Below, piece by piece: positions 15,856 to 24,165 of a DNA stretch of 64,000 nucleotides (position 1 is its first letter; every line of letters starts with the position of its first letter). The notes beneath the pieces are model-generated. The model did no database searches and was not told the origin of the DNA. It saw nothing but the letters and a program-made list of their open reading frames with translations. The DNA is taken from contig CBDIQW010000001.1 of the NCBI GenBank assembly GCA_965283955.1, positions 1,426,001-1,490,000 of the forward strand. Direction: 5' to 3'. Source of the DNA: Emticicia sp965283955. GTDB taxonomy: Bacteria > Bacteroidota > Bacteroidia > Cytophagales > Spirosomataceae. Both the position numbers and the translations under genes were made by a program.

Positions 15856-17169
15856 ATGAGACAAAACTATATTAATAAGGCTTTTACAAAGTTTCTGACA
15901 GTTATTATTTGCTTGGCTTTTTCTAATGTTTTTGCTTTTGATAAACCCCTCGCAAACAACGAATACACCCTTGTTGTCGAAGGTTTCGATTGGGGTCCTG
16001 CGGCCAATAAAGTAATACTGAGTTTAGATGCCCCGACTGCTACGGTTGACTATAAAGATTTTACGGTTTCAGTCGAAAGAAGCCATGCTTGTGCTGATGT
16101 TCCTGCTGCTCAAGCCAAAGGAAACCGTAGCGTGATTTATGCGTATATATCTGATAATCAAGGCAAAAGAGTAAAAGAAGGTAGTTTCGTGACTTTAATT
16201 TTGGCCGTGGCACCGAATATGCCTTTGGGTTCAACTTTCCAATATTCACAAAAACCTGCTTGCCGAGGAAATCAATGGGTGGATTATAAAGTTACAATCA
16301 CCGATACCAAAACAAATAAGGTTTGGAATAAAGAAAAAAACAGAATCATGCCTTTGATAGATGATTTTGACCTAACGGGTAAATTTGAGTATGAAGCTGG
16401 CAAAACGATGTCTTATGCAGCTTTTTCGCCTAAAAATAAAACAACAAAATCGCCATTGATTATTTGGCTTCACGGAGGCGGTGAAGGTGGCACTGACCCT
16501 ACAATACCTTTATTAGGCAATAAAGCGGCCAATTATGCTTCTGCCGAAATGCAGGCATTTTTTAGTGGAGCCTATGTGTTATCTCCGCAATGTCCAGGAG
16601 CTTGGATGCACAACAAAGATGGTGTAACTACGCACGGCAAAGAAGATGACATATATAATAAAGGTCTGATGGCACTTATCAAAGATTTTGTAAAGAAGAA
16701 CCCCAACATTGACACCAAACGCATCTATGTGGGTGGTTGTTCAAACGGAGGTTATATGGCTTTGAAATTGATACTAAACGAACCGAATTATTTTGCGGCA
16801 GGCTATATCAGTGCTTTAGCCTATCAGTCGCAATACATTACTGAACAGCAGATTAACAGCATCAAAAATGTACCGATTTGGTTTATTCATTCAAAAGATG
16901 ATGGTACAACTGTGCCAGAAAATACGGTTGTACCAGTTTATAAAAGATTGAAAGCAGCAGGTGCAAAAAATGTGTATTTCACGTATTATGACCACGTAAC
17001 TGACCTTTCAGGATTTTTTGGTGGCGAAAACTACTACTATAATGGTCATTGGTCGTGGATTTATTCGCACGTAAATCATGCAAAAGTTGATTTTGATGGC
17101 TCGCCCGTAAAACTCAACGGTCGCCCAGTGACTATCATGGAATGGATGGCAGCACAATCGAAAAAATAA
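15856..17169 (+). CDS. Secreted alpha/beta-hydrolase esterase (PHB-depolymerase/feruloyl-esterase type)
   Basis: The 437-residue protein has a signal peptide ending near NVFAFDK, an N-terminal Ig-like beta domain of about 150 residues (YTLVVEGFDWGPAANKVIL onward), and a catalytic domain with oxyanion motif IWLHGGGEGG, nucleophile elbow GGCSNGGYMAL, acid region SKDDGTTVP and a histidine in GHWSWIYSHVNH. This architecture is common in Bacteroidetes carbohydrate esterases. It is followed 16 bases later by a DinB gene, so the two may be cotranscribed. Confidence 0.85.
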   Translation: MRQNYINKAFTKFLTVIICLAFSNVFAFDKPLANNEYTLVVEGFDWGPAANKVILSLDAPTATVDYKDFTVSVERSHACADVPAAQAKGNRSVIYAYISDNQGKRVKEGSFVTLILAVAPNMPLGSTFQYSQKPACRGNQWVDYKVTITDTKTNKVWNKEKNRIMPLIDDFDLTGKFEYEAGKTMSYAAFSPKNKTTKSPLIIWLHGGGEGGTDPTIPLLGNKAANYASAEMQAFFSGAYVLSPQCPGAWMHNKDGVTTHGKEDDIYNKGLMALIKDFVKKNPNIDTKRIYVGGCSNGGYMALKLILNEPNYFAAGYISALAYQSQYITEQQINSIKNVPIWFIHSKDDGTTVPENTVVPVYKRLKAAGAKNVYFTYYDHVTDLSGFFGGENYYYNGHWSWIYSHVNHAKVDFDGSPVKLNGRPVTIMEWMAAQSKK

Positions 17170-17184
17170 GATATCGGAAAAACT

Positions 17185-17622
17185 ATGCAAAAAGAATTAT
17201 TGGCAGAAATGTTGGTGCAAAATCAGTTAACTAACTCATTTGCTTTCGAGAAAATAACCAACGAAAACCTTCACAAACGCCTCAACGAACAAGCTGCTTC
17301 GGTCGGGTTTATTTATCGTCACATTGGTGAGACGATGAATTTATTTGGTTATTTTTTTGGTATTCCGAGCGAAGTTCCGAATACAACAATGGGGCAACAA
17401 GATACTGGCCAAGATTTCGACCTCGAAACAAGTCATTCTTATGTGGCGAAAGGCTACGAAATGCTAAAGAAACTTGTAAAAAAAACAACTGATGAAGATT
17501 GGTTGACAGAAATTGACACCCCATTTTTTGGAAAAGTCTCAAAAATCAGACTCTTTTCGCACGTGCTTTTTCATAACTCACACCATGCAGGGCAGATTTC
17601 TCTGACACTCTCGAAAGGATAA
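17185..17622 (+). CDS. DinB superfamily protein
   Basis: A 145-residue four-helix bundle protein. Probable metal ligands are the histidine in IYRHIGETMNLF and the C-terminal pair in HVLFHNSHHAGQISL, the usual H...HxxxH layout of the DinB/YfiT superfamily. Members act as thiol S-transferases or are uncharacterised. It lies close behind the esterase gene and ends at a strong bidirectional terminator. Confidence 0.85.
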   Translation: MQKELLAEMLVQNQLTNSFAFEKITNENLHKRLNEQAASVGFIYRHIGETMNLFGYFFGIPSEVPNTTMGQQDTGQDFDLETSHSYVAKGYEMLKKLVKKTTDEDWLTEIDTPFFGKVSKIRLFSHVLFHNSHHAGQISLTLSKG

Positions 17623-17662
17623 TAAAAAAGGTCGGCAAAGATATTTTTTTGCCGACCTTTTC
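17623..17662. terminator. Bidirectional terminator
   Basis: AAAAAAGGTCGGCAAA pairs with TTTGCCGACCTTTT, providing A/T runs on both sides. It separates the converging DinB and glutaminase-like genes. Confidence 0.88.
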
Positions 17663-17675
17663 TCATAAAAGCGAT

Positions 17676-19802
17676 TTATTTATCCTTAAACTTATCTTCC
17701 AAAACCTTCATAAAATAGCCACCAACCACACTTCTTGCTTGAAAACCGACCATTTTCCCAGATTTCGTATCGTGCCAGTCACTGATAGGCACACGGCTGG
17801 TAGTATTTTGTGAATAGTAATAAATTGGCTTCAACAAAGCATCAAAATCTGCTTTATTGTCAGTCAAAACTGATGTCCAAACTATCCAATCAGATTTTGT
17901 ATAAGTTGCACGGCTATCGAGTGGCAAACCGAATTGATTTTGTTTGGTGAGATAATATTTCACTTCCTTATCAAATACACTTCTTGGGAAATAATTCAGC
18001 TTCAATACTTTATCCCAAACCAAATTATATTTCTGACTCCACGTATCTTTTTTATCAAATGTTAGGGCAAAGTGGTCGCCCGCCGAAGCCATTTCTTGCC
18101 ATTTGGTTACGTATTCTCTCGTGAGTCTTTCGTATTTGTTGTAAAGTTCGGTTTCGTTGAGTTGTTTGGCCAAATGCGTGAAAGTTTCGAGAGCAACAAT
18201 GGCTTTTATTGAAAGATTGGTATTGCGAGCCAAATGTCCTGCAAAATCATCAGTGCAAAGTTGCGTAGCTGGGTCAAAACCCTCTTTACTCAAATAATCC
18301 GCCCAAGTCTTGATGGTTTCCCAGTGCTTTTTGGCGTAATCAGTCTTGCCTTCGGCTTTACAAATGGCCGCCGCCAAAATTATCATATTGCCACATTCTT
18401 CTACGGGCATATCTTCTCCATAAGTTTGACCGTTGGCCAGCGGGTATGTTCCTAAATCGTGTGCAGCAAAAGGCTTTTTCCATTTTCCACTTTCGCTGTA
18501 ATAAAAAATACCGTTTAACATTCCTTTTAGCAAATTGGGGTTATAGGCCAAAAATAAAGGAGCAGATGGATAAGTCACGTCAACGGTATTGATTGAACCA
18601 TTGCTGAAGTTTTCTTTCGATAAAAACAAAATCTCTCCTTCGGGACTTTTGACCAATTTATGAGCCGAAATTGCCTGACGATAAGCCAATTCACAAAGAG
18701 CAGCATAATCTGCTCCGCCTGATTTTAAGGCATCATTGTATATCATTTCGTTGGTTTGTTGACATTTTTCGATGATGCTTGAATACTCTTTCGATGCTTT
18801 TGCCAAGATTGTTTCAATCGTATTGGCTTTGTCTTCTTTCCACCACGGCAATAGATTTTTACCAAAATACTGAATCGAATAAAGGTCGTCGTAGCCCAAC
18901 ATTATCAATTGTTCTTTCGCCTGACTGCCGATGCTCCCCATATTTGCGACTGTGTGCAACGATAACTTTTTGCCAATTTTTGCCGCAATTTTTCCTAATT
19001 GAAAAGGTTTTGCATTATCAGATACAAATTGGCTGATGTTTTTATCATTCGCAACCGCTACGTACATATAGCCCCAGTCGATGCGTAAATCATCGCCTTT
19101 TTTCTTCAAAATCGCTTGTTCGGTTGTGCCAGCTTTCAAAATACTGAGGTTATTTGCCACATATTTATTGGCCGAAACTTCCTGCGAATTGACATTACAA
19201 GCAATATCGGTCGAGGCTGCAAAACTCAATTCTACTCCATGATTTTTGCCGTCATTGGCTTTTACTTTGGTAGAAACATAGGAAACTGGGCGAGCCAAAA
19301 TATCTAAATCTTTTATTAATAAGGGCGATGTGAACGTAACATTGAGGTCGATTTTGCCACAAGAAAACTCATAAATGGTCTGTGTAGCATTGATTTTGAC
19401 GCTTTTTTGCTCGGCCAAAACGATATTTTGAGCTTTGACAGGAATGGTCTTTTGCACAATTCCTACATCAACCAATGCACCACCGCCTGTGTTGATTACG
19501 TGAATCGCAAAAACATTTTTACCTTTTTTCAGCTTAGATTTCATCTCGGCAGACATCGGCAACATCAAATATTTTCCTGCACAGCAGCGAGCCGTGTAGA
19601 TGAGTTCGCCATTGAGATATACCCAAACATCATCATCGTGTTGTAATTTTAACAATGGCTCATTAAAATCAACTTTATCAAGCGTGAATGTTCGGCGAAA
19701 CCAAATATCTCTTGATGTCCAACGAGTTTTTGATACACCGTCAATGTTGCCCACAGGGGCGATAGCCGTTTTCCATTGGCTATCATCAAAGGTTGGCTTC
19801 AT
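17676..19802 (-). CDS. Glutaminase A-like protein (DUF5127/DUF4965/DUF1793), 3' part of a frameshifted gene
   Basis: This frame holds the bulk of a large secreted protein: a beta-rich domain with PTFDDSQWKTAIAPVGN, TRWTSRDIWFRRTF and DDDVWVYLNGELIY, then the middle DUF5127 region, and an alpha/alpha-toroid-like C-terminal domain with HDLGTYPLANGQTYGEDMPV and EECGNMIILAAA, typical of DUF4965. Reading in the same frame extends upstream to about 19895 (EGPSFNNILPAGDDVNYQ), joining the piece at 19852-20118 after an indel. Relatives are called glutaminase A, but in this phylum they sit in sugar-degradation loci and probably act on glycans. It is followed by a terminator. Confidence 0.85.
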   Translation of the reverse strand: MKPTFDDSQWKTAIAPVGNIDGVSKTRWTSRDIWFRRTFTLDKVDFNEPLLKLQHDDDVWVYLNGELIYTARCCAGKYLMLPMSAEMKSKLKKGKNVFAIHVINTGGGALVDVGIVQKTIPVKAQNIVLAEQKSVKINATQTIYEFSCGKIDLNVTFTSPLLIKDLDILARPVSYVSTKVKANDGKNHGVELSFAASTDIACNVNSQEVSANKYVANNLSILKAGTTEQAILKKKGDDLRIDWGYMYVAVANDKNISQFVSDNAKPFQLGKIAAKIGKKLSLHTVANMGSIGSQAKEQLIMLGYDDLYSIQYFGKNLLPWWKEDKANTIETILAKASKEYSSIIEKCQQTNEMIYNDALKSGGADYAALCELAYRQAISAHKLVKSPEGEILFLSKENFSNGSINTVDVTYPSAPLFLAYNPNLLKGMLNGIFYYSESGKWKKPFAAHDLGTYPLANGQTYGEDMPVEECGNMIILAAAICKAEGKTDYAKKHWETIKTWADYLSKEGFDPATQLCTDDFAGHLARNTNLSIKAIVALETFTHLAKQLNETELYNKYERLTREYVTKWQEMASAGDHFALTFDKKDTWSQKYNLVWDKVLKLNYFPRSVFDKEVKYYLTKQNQFGLPLDSRATYTKSDWIVWTSVLTDNKADFDALLKPIYYYSQNTTSRVPISDWHDTKSGKMVGFQARSVVGGYFMKVLEDKFKDK

Positions 19803-19851
19803 CCAATCATCAGCAGGAGCGGTTTCAGTGTATTTTGCTTGATAATTTACA

Positions 19852-20118
19852 TCATCGCCCGCTGGTAAAATATTGTTGAAACTTGGGCCTTCGACCTAAA
19901 AACTGATAAATAGTACCATCAACTTTCAGAAAACCCGTCAATGAATGAGCGTTGCCCGTCCAATGCTTAGTTTGCGAAGCATTCAGTTGGTCGGTGTTCG
20001 ACCAAATACTAAAATATGGGTCATGCGTGATGAGTGGGTAAGCAGGGGCTTTGGTGCTTTGTGAAAAGGCATTAAAGCCCAACAAAGCCAATAAAATAAC
20101 TAAAAGATAAGATTTCAT
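19852..20118 (-). CDS. Glutaminase A-like protein, 5' part (signal peptide and DUF4964)
   Basis: An 88-residue frame starts with signal peptide MKSYLLVILLALLGFNAFSQ and continues into DUF4964: APAYPLITHDPYFSIWSNTD, then LNASQTKHWTGNAHSLTGFL and VDGTIYQFLG. After this last motif, near 19890-19897, the frame is lost; the expected continuation EGPSFNNILPAG is in the next frame. One surplus base or two missing bases would restore a protein of about 810 residues. The piece alone would be non-functional. Confidence 0.75.
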   Translation of the reverse strand: MKSYLLVILLALLGFNAFSQSTKAPAYPLITHDPYFSIWSNTDQLNASQTKHWTGNAHSLTGFLKVDGTIYQFLGRRPKFQQYFTSGR

Positions 20119-20351
20119 GAATTGAAAATATTGTAGGTTGAATAAATAGAAAGTTTTGATTTTAGTTAAAAACGAAACTTACCTATAAAGTTAAGGGTGA
20201 CTAATAGCATTTCAATAGGAAAAACATATGTACCGAAACAGTCATAGGTTTTTGAATACCATTTTTATAATTTTCACAAATACAAACTAATTTATAACTA
20301 CCTAACTACAAGCAATTTACAACACCTTTAATTATAAAATATCAAGAAACT

Positions 20352-20363
20352 GCAAACGTTTGC
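20352..20363. promoter_or_regulatory. LacI-type operator-like palindrome
   Basis: GCAAACGTTTGC is a perfect 12-bp palindrome with the central CG expected of LacI/GalR-family operators. It is about 235 bases upstream of the glutaminase-like start. No LacI-family gene lies in the window. Confidence 0.4.
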
Positions 20364-20453
20364 CTTAAAATAGGATTCTGTACAAACATTGACAAAAGCC
20401 ATTGCCTTAAAATATACTTGTGTGAATATTTTTTGGTAAGACATTAAAACAAA

Positions 20454-20488
20454 AAAGCTCGACAAAAGTAAATCCTTTGTCGAGCTTT
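20454..20488. terminator. Terminator after the sugar isomerase gene
   Basis: Arms AAAGCTCGACAAA and TTTGTCGAGCTTT with a nine-base loop; the minus strand continues with T-rich sequence. Confidence 0.8.
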
Positions 20489-20510
20489 AATACGATTTTG
20501 AATGATAAGA

Positions 20511-20792
20511 TTAGTTAAACCCAAATTTCGTTAATCCCTCTCTACTTGTTTTAATGGCTTCCATCGGCGTAATACCATCAAAAACTTGGTCTTGCTCTAC
20601 AATGTAGTATTTCATGCCCGAAAGTTTTCGGTTTTTCAAGATTCTACCGAAATCTATTGTTCCTTTACCAACTGGAGCAAAACGACCTTGGTCATCCATA
20701 TCTTTTACGTGCCACATTTTAAAGCGACCTGGGTATTTTTGGAAATAAGTCACTGGGTCAACACCTGCTTTTGTAACCCAATACAAATCCAT
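20511..20792 (-). CDS. Sugar phosphate isomerase/epimerase, 3' part of a frameshifted gene
   Basis: The frame carries the C-terminal half of an AP-endonuclease-2-type TIM barrel: MDLYWVTKAGVDPVTYFQKY, FKMWHVKDMDDQGRFAPVGK, then GTIDFGRILKN and YYIVEQDQ. The metal-binding His-x-x-Asp appears as HVKDMD and the terminal glutamate as VEQD. Upstream in the same frame the sequence reads GIVPIDYLLEKLDAKHVNFQ back to about 20860, where it joins the 5' part after an A-run indel. Confidence 0.85.
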   Translation of the reverse strand: MDLYWVTKAGVDPVTYFQKYPGRFKMWHVKDMDDQGRFAPVGKGTIDFGRILKNRKLSGMKYYIVEQDQVFDGITPMEAIKTSREGLTKFGFN

Positions 20793-20824
20793 TTGGAAAT
20801 TTACGTGTTTAGCGTCAAGTTTTT

Positions 20825-21370
20825 CTAATAGATAATCAATCGGAACGATGCCTTTGCTGTTTTTTCAAACTCAAAAGCATGATTATGATATAAGAATTCT
20901 AATCCAGCAGCCGTTGCTTTGCGAGAAATCGTATCTAACACACTTGCCAAACGCTCTACATCGTCAGTCATAGTAAGTGCCTTCGCTTTTACATCATATT
21001 TAAACATTCCCATTGGCGGCACGGGTGCAATAAAATACTTAAAACCAGCAGCTTTTACATCAGCAATCAATTCGTCAGCATTGCTTGTGGTCATACTACC
21101 CATGTGTACGCTAATTGGCTTCAAACCAATACTTTTGGTATAGGCTTTAAACTCATCGGGAGTCATTCCGTAAAATTTGCCCTTGTTGTAATCTACTGCC
21201 TCAATGTATTTGTAGCCCAAATCAGCTACCGCTTTAAGGGTGGCTTTTGGGTCTTTTCCCATTTCATTTCTTACGGTATAGAGGGTCATACCACCCCATT
21301 TTTTTTGAGCATGTACTGATAAATTGAATAAAATTGATACCAGAATAAGAGAAAGGATTTTGTTGTTCAT
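20825..21370 (-). CDS. Sugar phosphate isomerase/epimerase, 5' part of a frameshifted gene
   Basis: From the ATG at 21370 the protein has a signal peptide (NKILSLILVSILFNLSVHAQ), so this isomerase-like barrel is exported. It continues with GGMTLYTVRNEMGKDPKATL, ADLGYKYIEAVDY, and the metal ligand region EFLYHNHAFEFEK. The frame is lost in a run of six A at 20860-20865; a seventh A would give EKNSKGIVPID and join the piece at 20511-20792, making about 287 residues. Exported members of this family act on oxidised or keto sugars in periplasmic glycan metabolism, consistent with the neighbouring hydrolases. Confidence 0.85.
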   Translation of the reverse strand: MNNKILSLILVSILFNLSVHAQKKWGGMTLYTVRNEMGKDPKATLKAVADLGYKYIEAVDYNKGKFYGMTPDEFKAYTKSIGLKPISVHMGSMTTSNADELIADVKAAGFKYFIAPVPPMGMFKYDVKAKALTMTDDVERLASVLDTISRKATAAGLEFLYHNHAFEFEKTAKASFRLIIY

Positions 21371-21475
21371 TGTTTTATTAGATGTTTTTTTTGCAATATT
21401 ACAACATTTGAAAAACAGATTTACACTGAATCTAAAATGAATTTGTAATTGAGCCACAAAATGAAAAAAGAAGTA

Positions 21476-22633
21476 TTACTTCACCTCCAAAACCTTCGTT
21501 TTTTCCGAAACACCATTTTCGTTGATGGCCTCGATGGTGTAATAATACGTACTTAGTTTGTCCATTCCTCTAAACCAGTATTCGTTGGCGTTATGCACCA
21601 TGATGCAGTTATAGAGTTTGTCGGGGGCGGTTCCGTAATAAATATTATAGGCGTAAGCTTTATTTTCTGGTCGCCAGCGAATCCAGGCACTACGTTTGTC
21701 TTTTTCGGTTCTTAGTACCATAAAATCTTTTACGGCATCGGGTTTTGAGCCATTGCCATTGCCAAAAACTCGCAGGCCACTGATAGCAAATTTACCCGTT
21801 GGCATTGCCACATTTTCAAGTTTGATGTAGCGAGCCTGAATCGGCTGAGCAAGCTCTACATATTCGTGCGGAACATCAGTTTGGTTATTTGATTTATCGA
21901 CCAAAATTGTCCATTTCTTGCCGTCAAGGCTCGACCAAAGTTTGTATTGATGCTTAATATTGACTTGTTTTCCCAAGAACGAAGAATCAGCGTCTTGGTC
22001 GGCATAGTTTATCTGAATCGCATTGACGGTTGAAATATTCCCCAAATCGGTTTTAATCCATTCGCCCGCTTTGCCTGTTTCGGCTGACCAGTAGGTTTTC
22101 ATGCTTTCGTCAACGGCATTATTGGGCAAATACCCGCCCAACGTTGAAGAAACCTCAACGGGTTTATTGTAATTGAGCAACATCCACCCCGTAAAAGTCT
22201 TTTTGATGTCCAGTCCTGCCGATGGAATGTAATGCGGATAATCGCCAAAAACAGTATTACACCACATCACGTCGTCTTTATCAAAACCCGCTGGCCAAAT
22301 ACCGATGCGTCGTTCAAAATTATTTTTGCTCGAAAGCTGAATCGTAGAAACGTGCCACCAATTTTTTTGATTATCCTGAAAAGAAGCCCCATGACCTGCT
22401 CCACGAGCAAAACCACCCAACTTCATACTGAGCGGGTCGGGCTGTGCTTCCAAGGCCCCAATGGCGTTTTTCCTACCAAAACCCCATCGGCATAGCCGCT
22501 CATTTCGGTGCCTGGAGCTCCGTATTGCAGGTAATATTTTCCGTTGTTTTTGTTGACGGTTGCCCCTTCGATGAAACCATCGAGAAAAGAATCGTCCATG
22601 TACTCTCCAAAGCGTTGCCAGCCATATCGCCAC
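21476..22633 (-). CDS. GH43-family enzyme, 3' part with discoidin-like and fibronectin-like modules
   Basis: The meaningful frame begins near 22447, with AQPDPLSMKLGGFARGAGHG directly continuing the catalytic domain of the 5' piece. It finishes the beta-propeller (SIQL-type strands around STIQLSSKNNFERRIGIWPA), then a discoidin-like (F5/8 type C) module, SSTLGGYLPNNAVDESMKTY to YIKLENVAMPTGKFAISGLR, then a C-terminal fibronectin-III-like segment (IRWRPENKAYAYNIYYGTAP). The first 60 codons of the open frame, before about 22450, are out-of-frame reading and not part of the protein. Confidence 0.82.
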   Translation of the reverse strand: MAIWLATLWRVHGRFFSRWFHRRGNRQQKQRKILPAIRSSRHRNERLCRWGFGRKNAIGALEAQPDPLSMKLGGFARGAGHGASFQDNQKNWWHVSTIQLSSKNNFERRIGIWPAGFDKDDVMWCNTVFGDYPHYIPSAGLDIKKTFTGWMLLNYNKPVEVSSTLGGYLPNNAVDESMKTYWSAETGKAGEWIKTDLGNISTVNAIQINYADQDADSSFLGKQVNIKHQYKLWSSLDGKKWTILVDKSNNQTDVPHEYVELAQPIQARYIKLENVAMPTGKFAISGLRVFGNGNGSKPDAVKDFMVLRTEKDKRSAWIRWRPENKAYAYNIYYGTAPDKLYNCIMVHNANEYWFRGMDKLSTYYYTIEAINENGVSEKTKVLEVK

Positions 22634-23217
22634 GATTCCAGTAAGTACATTTCTTTGCGAGTACCTTTGGGTTTCATGGTTTTGCGGTCTAACTCAATGC
22701 CATAAAGCGGATAACGGTTGCTGCTTCCGCTATACATATAAAACTTGCCATCGTCATCGGTAAAAAAAGCAGGGTCCCAGCCACCAATCTCAAAGTTATC
22801 TACTAAGGCCGTCCATTCGTTGACTTTGGGGTTGGTACTCATCCACATCGTAAATTCGCTGGTATAAGTCGAGCCAAAAACTATCATCGTATCGCCGACA
22901 ATGCCTACGGCTGGGGCACAAAGTTCGTCATAGACTTTGTTGTGTGGGCGAAGAAACTTACGAGCATGGAAAGTCCAGTTGAGCATATCGGGACTATGCC
23001 AATACCCCCACTGATTGGTGCTAAACATATAGTATTCGCCTTTGTAGTTAACTACAACAGGGTCGGCCGTAGCTCGGTGACGCCCCCATTCGCTAAAATT
23101 GGGAATAGGCGTATAGCCATAATCAACATTGATGGGGTTGCAATAGGTTTTTTGTTGAGCCTGCAAAGCCGAAACCAAAGCAAGCATCGCAAAAGCCAAA
23201 AGAACGTATTTTTTCAT
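22423..23217 (-). CDS. GH43-family enzyme, 5' catalytic part of a frameshifted gene
   Basis: The ATG at 23217 gives signal peptide KKYVLLAFAMLALVSALQAQ. The five-bladed propeller shows the three acidic residues expected of GH43: the base aspartate in RATADPVVVNYKGEYYMF, the pKa-modulating aspartate in GGWDPAFFTDDDGKFYMYSG, and the acid glutamate in DGFIEGATVNKNNGKYYLQY. After PLGPWK the frame runs off because of one missing base near 22447-22452; the other frame continues as AQPDPLSM. The whole enzyme would be about 580 residues and probably cleaves arabinose-, xylose- or galactose-containing glycans outside the cytoplasm. Confidence 0.85.
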   Translation of the reverse strand: MKKYVLLAFAMLALVSALQAQQKTYCNPINVDYGYTPIPNFSEWGRHRATADPVVVNYKGEYYMFSTNQWGYWHSPDMLNWTFHARKFLRPHNKVYDELCAPAVGIVGDTMIVFGSTYTSEFTMWMSTNPKVNEWTALVDNFEIGGWDPAFFTDDDGKFYMYSGSSNRYPLYGIELDRKTMKPKGTRKEMYLLESWRYGWQRFGEYMDDSFLDGFIEGATVNKNNGKYYLQYGAPGTEMSGYADGVLVGKTPLGPWKHSPTRSV

Positions 23218-23349
23218 TGGTAGGTTAAATAGATTTTGGGAGCAATTTATCAAAATCTATTTGAAAACTTTTATTTCTTACTGCTATTTAACCACATCAT
23301 TGGGGAAGATTTGGTTTTTTGGGGAAATAAATAGGGCGAAATATTATCA

Positions 23350-23424
23350 AAGCACCCCGTTAGGGGTTAAATATCGGTAGAAAGGTTTCATTTTCTCTCT
23401 TTGAAGTCCCATCGGGGCTTAACC
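23350..23424. repeat. Two dispersed short palindromes
   Basis: GCACCCCGTTAGGGGTTAAA and GAAGTCCCATCGGGGCTTAA are both of the C-run/G-run palindrome class that recurs around 9480, 10204, 44600 and 59310. Confidence 0.5.
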
Positions 23425-23632
23425 TTTGTTCGGATGAATTTGAATTCAGTTGGTATAACAGAAGTTCTTAAAAGGGCATCTAAGAATGTAGTATTAAATA
23501 TTATGTTCTAAGTCGCAGTGAAACTGAACGTACGATACACTGACTCAATGCAAAACATTTAGCTAAATGGGGCAAGTTGATTTTTACTTAAAAAACGTTT
23601 TTAAATTTTAGTCGATCGTGGTTTTACATTAT

Positions 23633-23677
23633 ATGGAAATAAAGCGGTTAAATTGATTCTTACCGCTTTATTTCCAT
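23633..23677 (-). terminator. Terminator hairpin of the lipoprotein gene
   Basis: A perfect 16-bp stem, ATGGAAATAAAGCGGT and ACCGCTTTATTTCCAT, lies 19 bases after the stop at 23696. Confidence 0.75.
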
Positions 23678-23695
23678 CAAGATTATACACGATGA

Positions 23696-24165
23696 TTACT
23701 TACAATCATTAGTTGTATAATTTGCTACTAACCGAACTCTGCCCGTAGCTGCGTTGTATGTTGTAGATCCAAACATACCTGATCCAACAGAAGTAACAAC
23801 ATTCTGAACTATTTTTATTGAATGTAATTTTTCCAGAGTAATACTTGCCACCATAATATGCCCCAAATGTGTATTCTCTACCTTCATATACAGAAACTGT
23901 AGCTTTTCCACTTCTAATATAACTATAGATGAAACTTTGACTTATATTCGGAGATTTTGGATCATACAAACTTACCCAAGCAGAAGGTTTTACAATAAGA
24001 TTTTTACCTTGACATTTTGCAGAAAAGTCAACATCTACCAAAATAAGTGTGGGAGGAGCTGGAGTCGTAATTGTAATTGGAGTTTGACTATTTGTACAAG
24101 GGTTGAATATGCCTGTTGTTCCAATTAATGCATTATTGCTGGTATAAACATCGATTCTGAACACG
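23696..24165 (-). CDS. C-terminal part of the large lipoprotein, twice frameshifted
   Basis: Two frames together continue the protein of 24133-25377. From about 24165 to 23816 the reading is VFRIDVYTSNNALIGTTGIF, NPCTNSQTPITITTP, LVDVDFSAKCQGKNLIVKPS and GREYTFGAYYGGKYYSGKIT. After a run of five A at 23812-23816 the meaningful frame changes to KIVQNVVTSVGSGMFGSTTY and ends NYTTNDCK at 23696. Removing one A restores the second junction. The content is a beta-sandwich rich in serine and threonine, typical of a surface lipoprotein with carboxypeptidase-like or Ig-like repeats. No enzyme motif is visible. Confidence 0.6.

Larger units (their letters stand above)
20119..20510. other. Promoter-containing spacer upstream of the glutaminase-like gene
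   Basis: This spacer is AT-rich with no gene. It contains the palindrome at 20352-20363, two copies of TTGCCTTAAAATA (20360 and 20403), and a terminator at its right end that belongs to the isomerase gene. Confidence 0.5.
23218..23695. other. Gene-free spacer with dispersed palindromes
   Basis: No open frame is credible here. It carries two short palindromic repeats, CACCCCGTTAGGGGTT (23353-23368) and AGTCCCATCGGGGCTT (23405-23420), and the terminator of the next gene at its right end. The GH43 promoter should lie at its left end. Confidence 0.5.
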
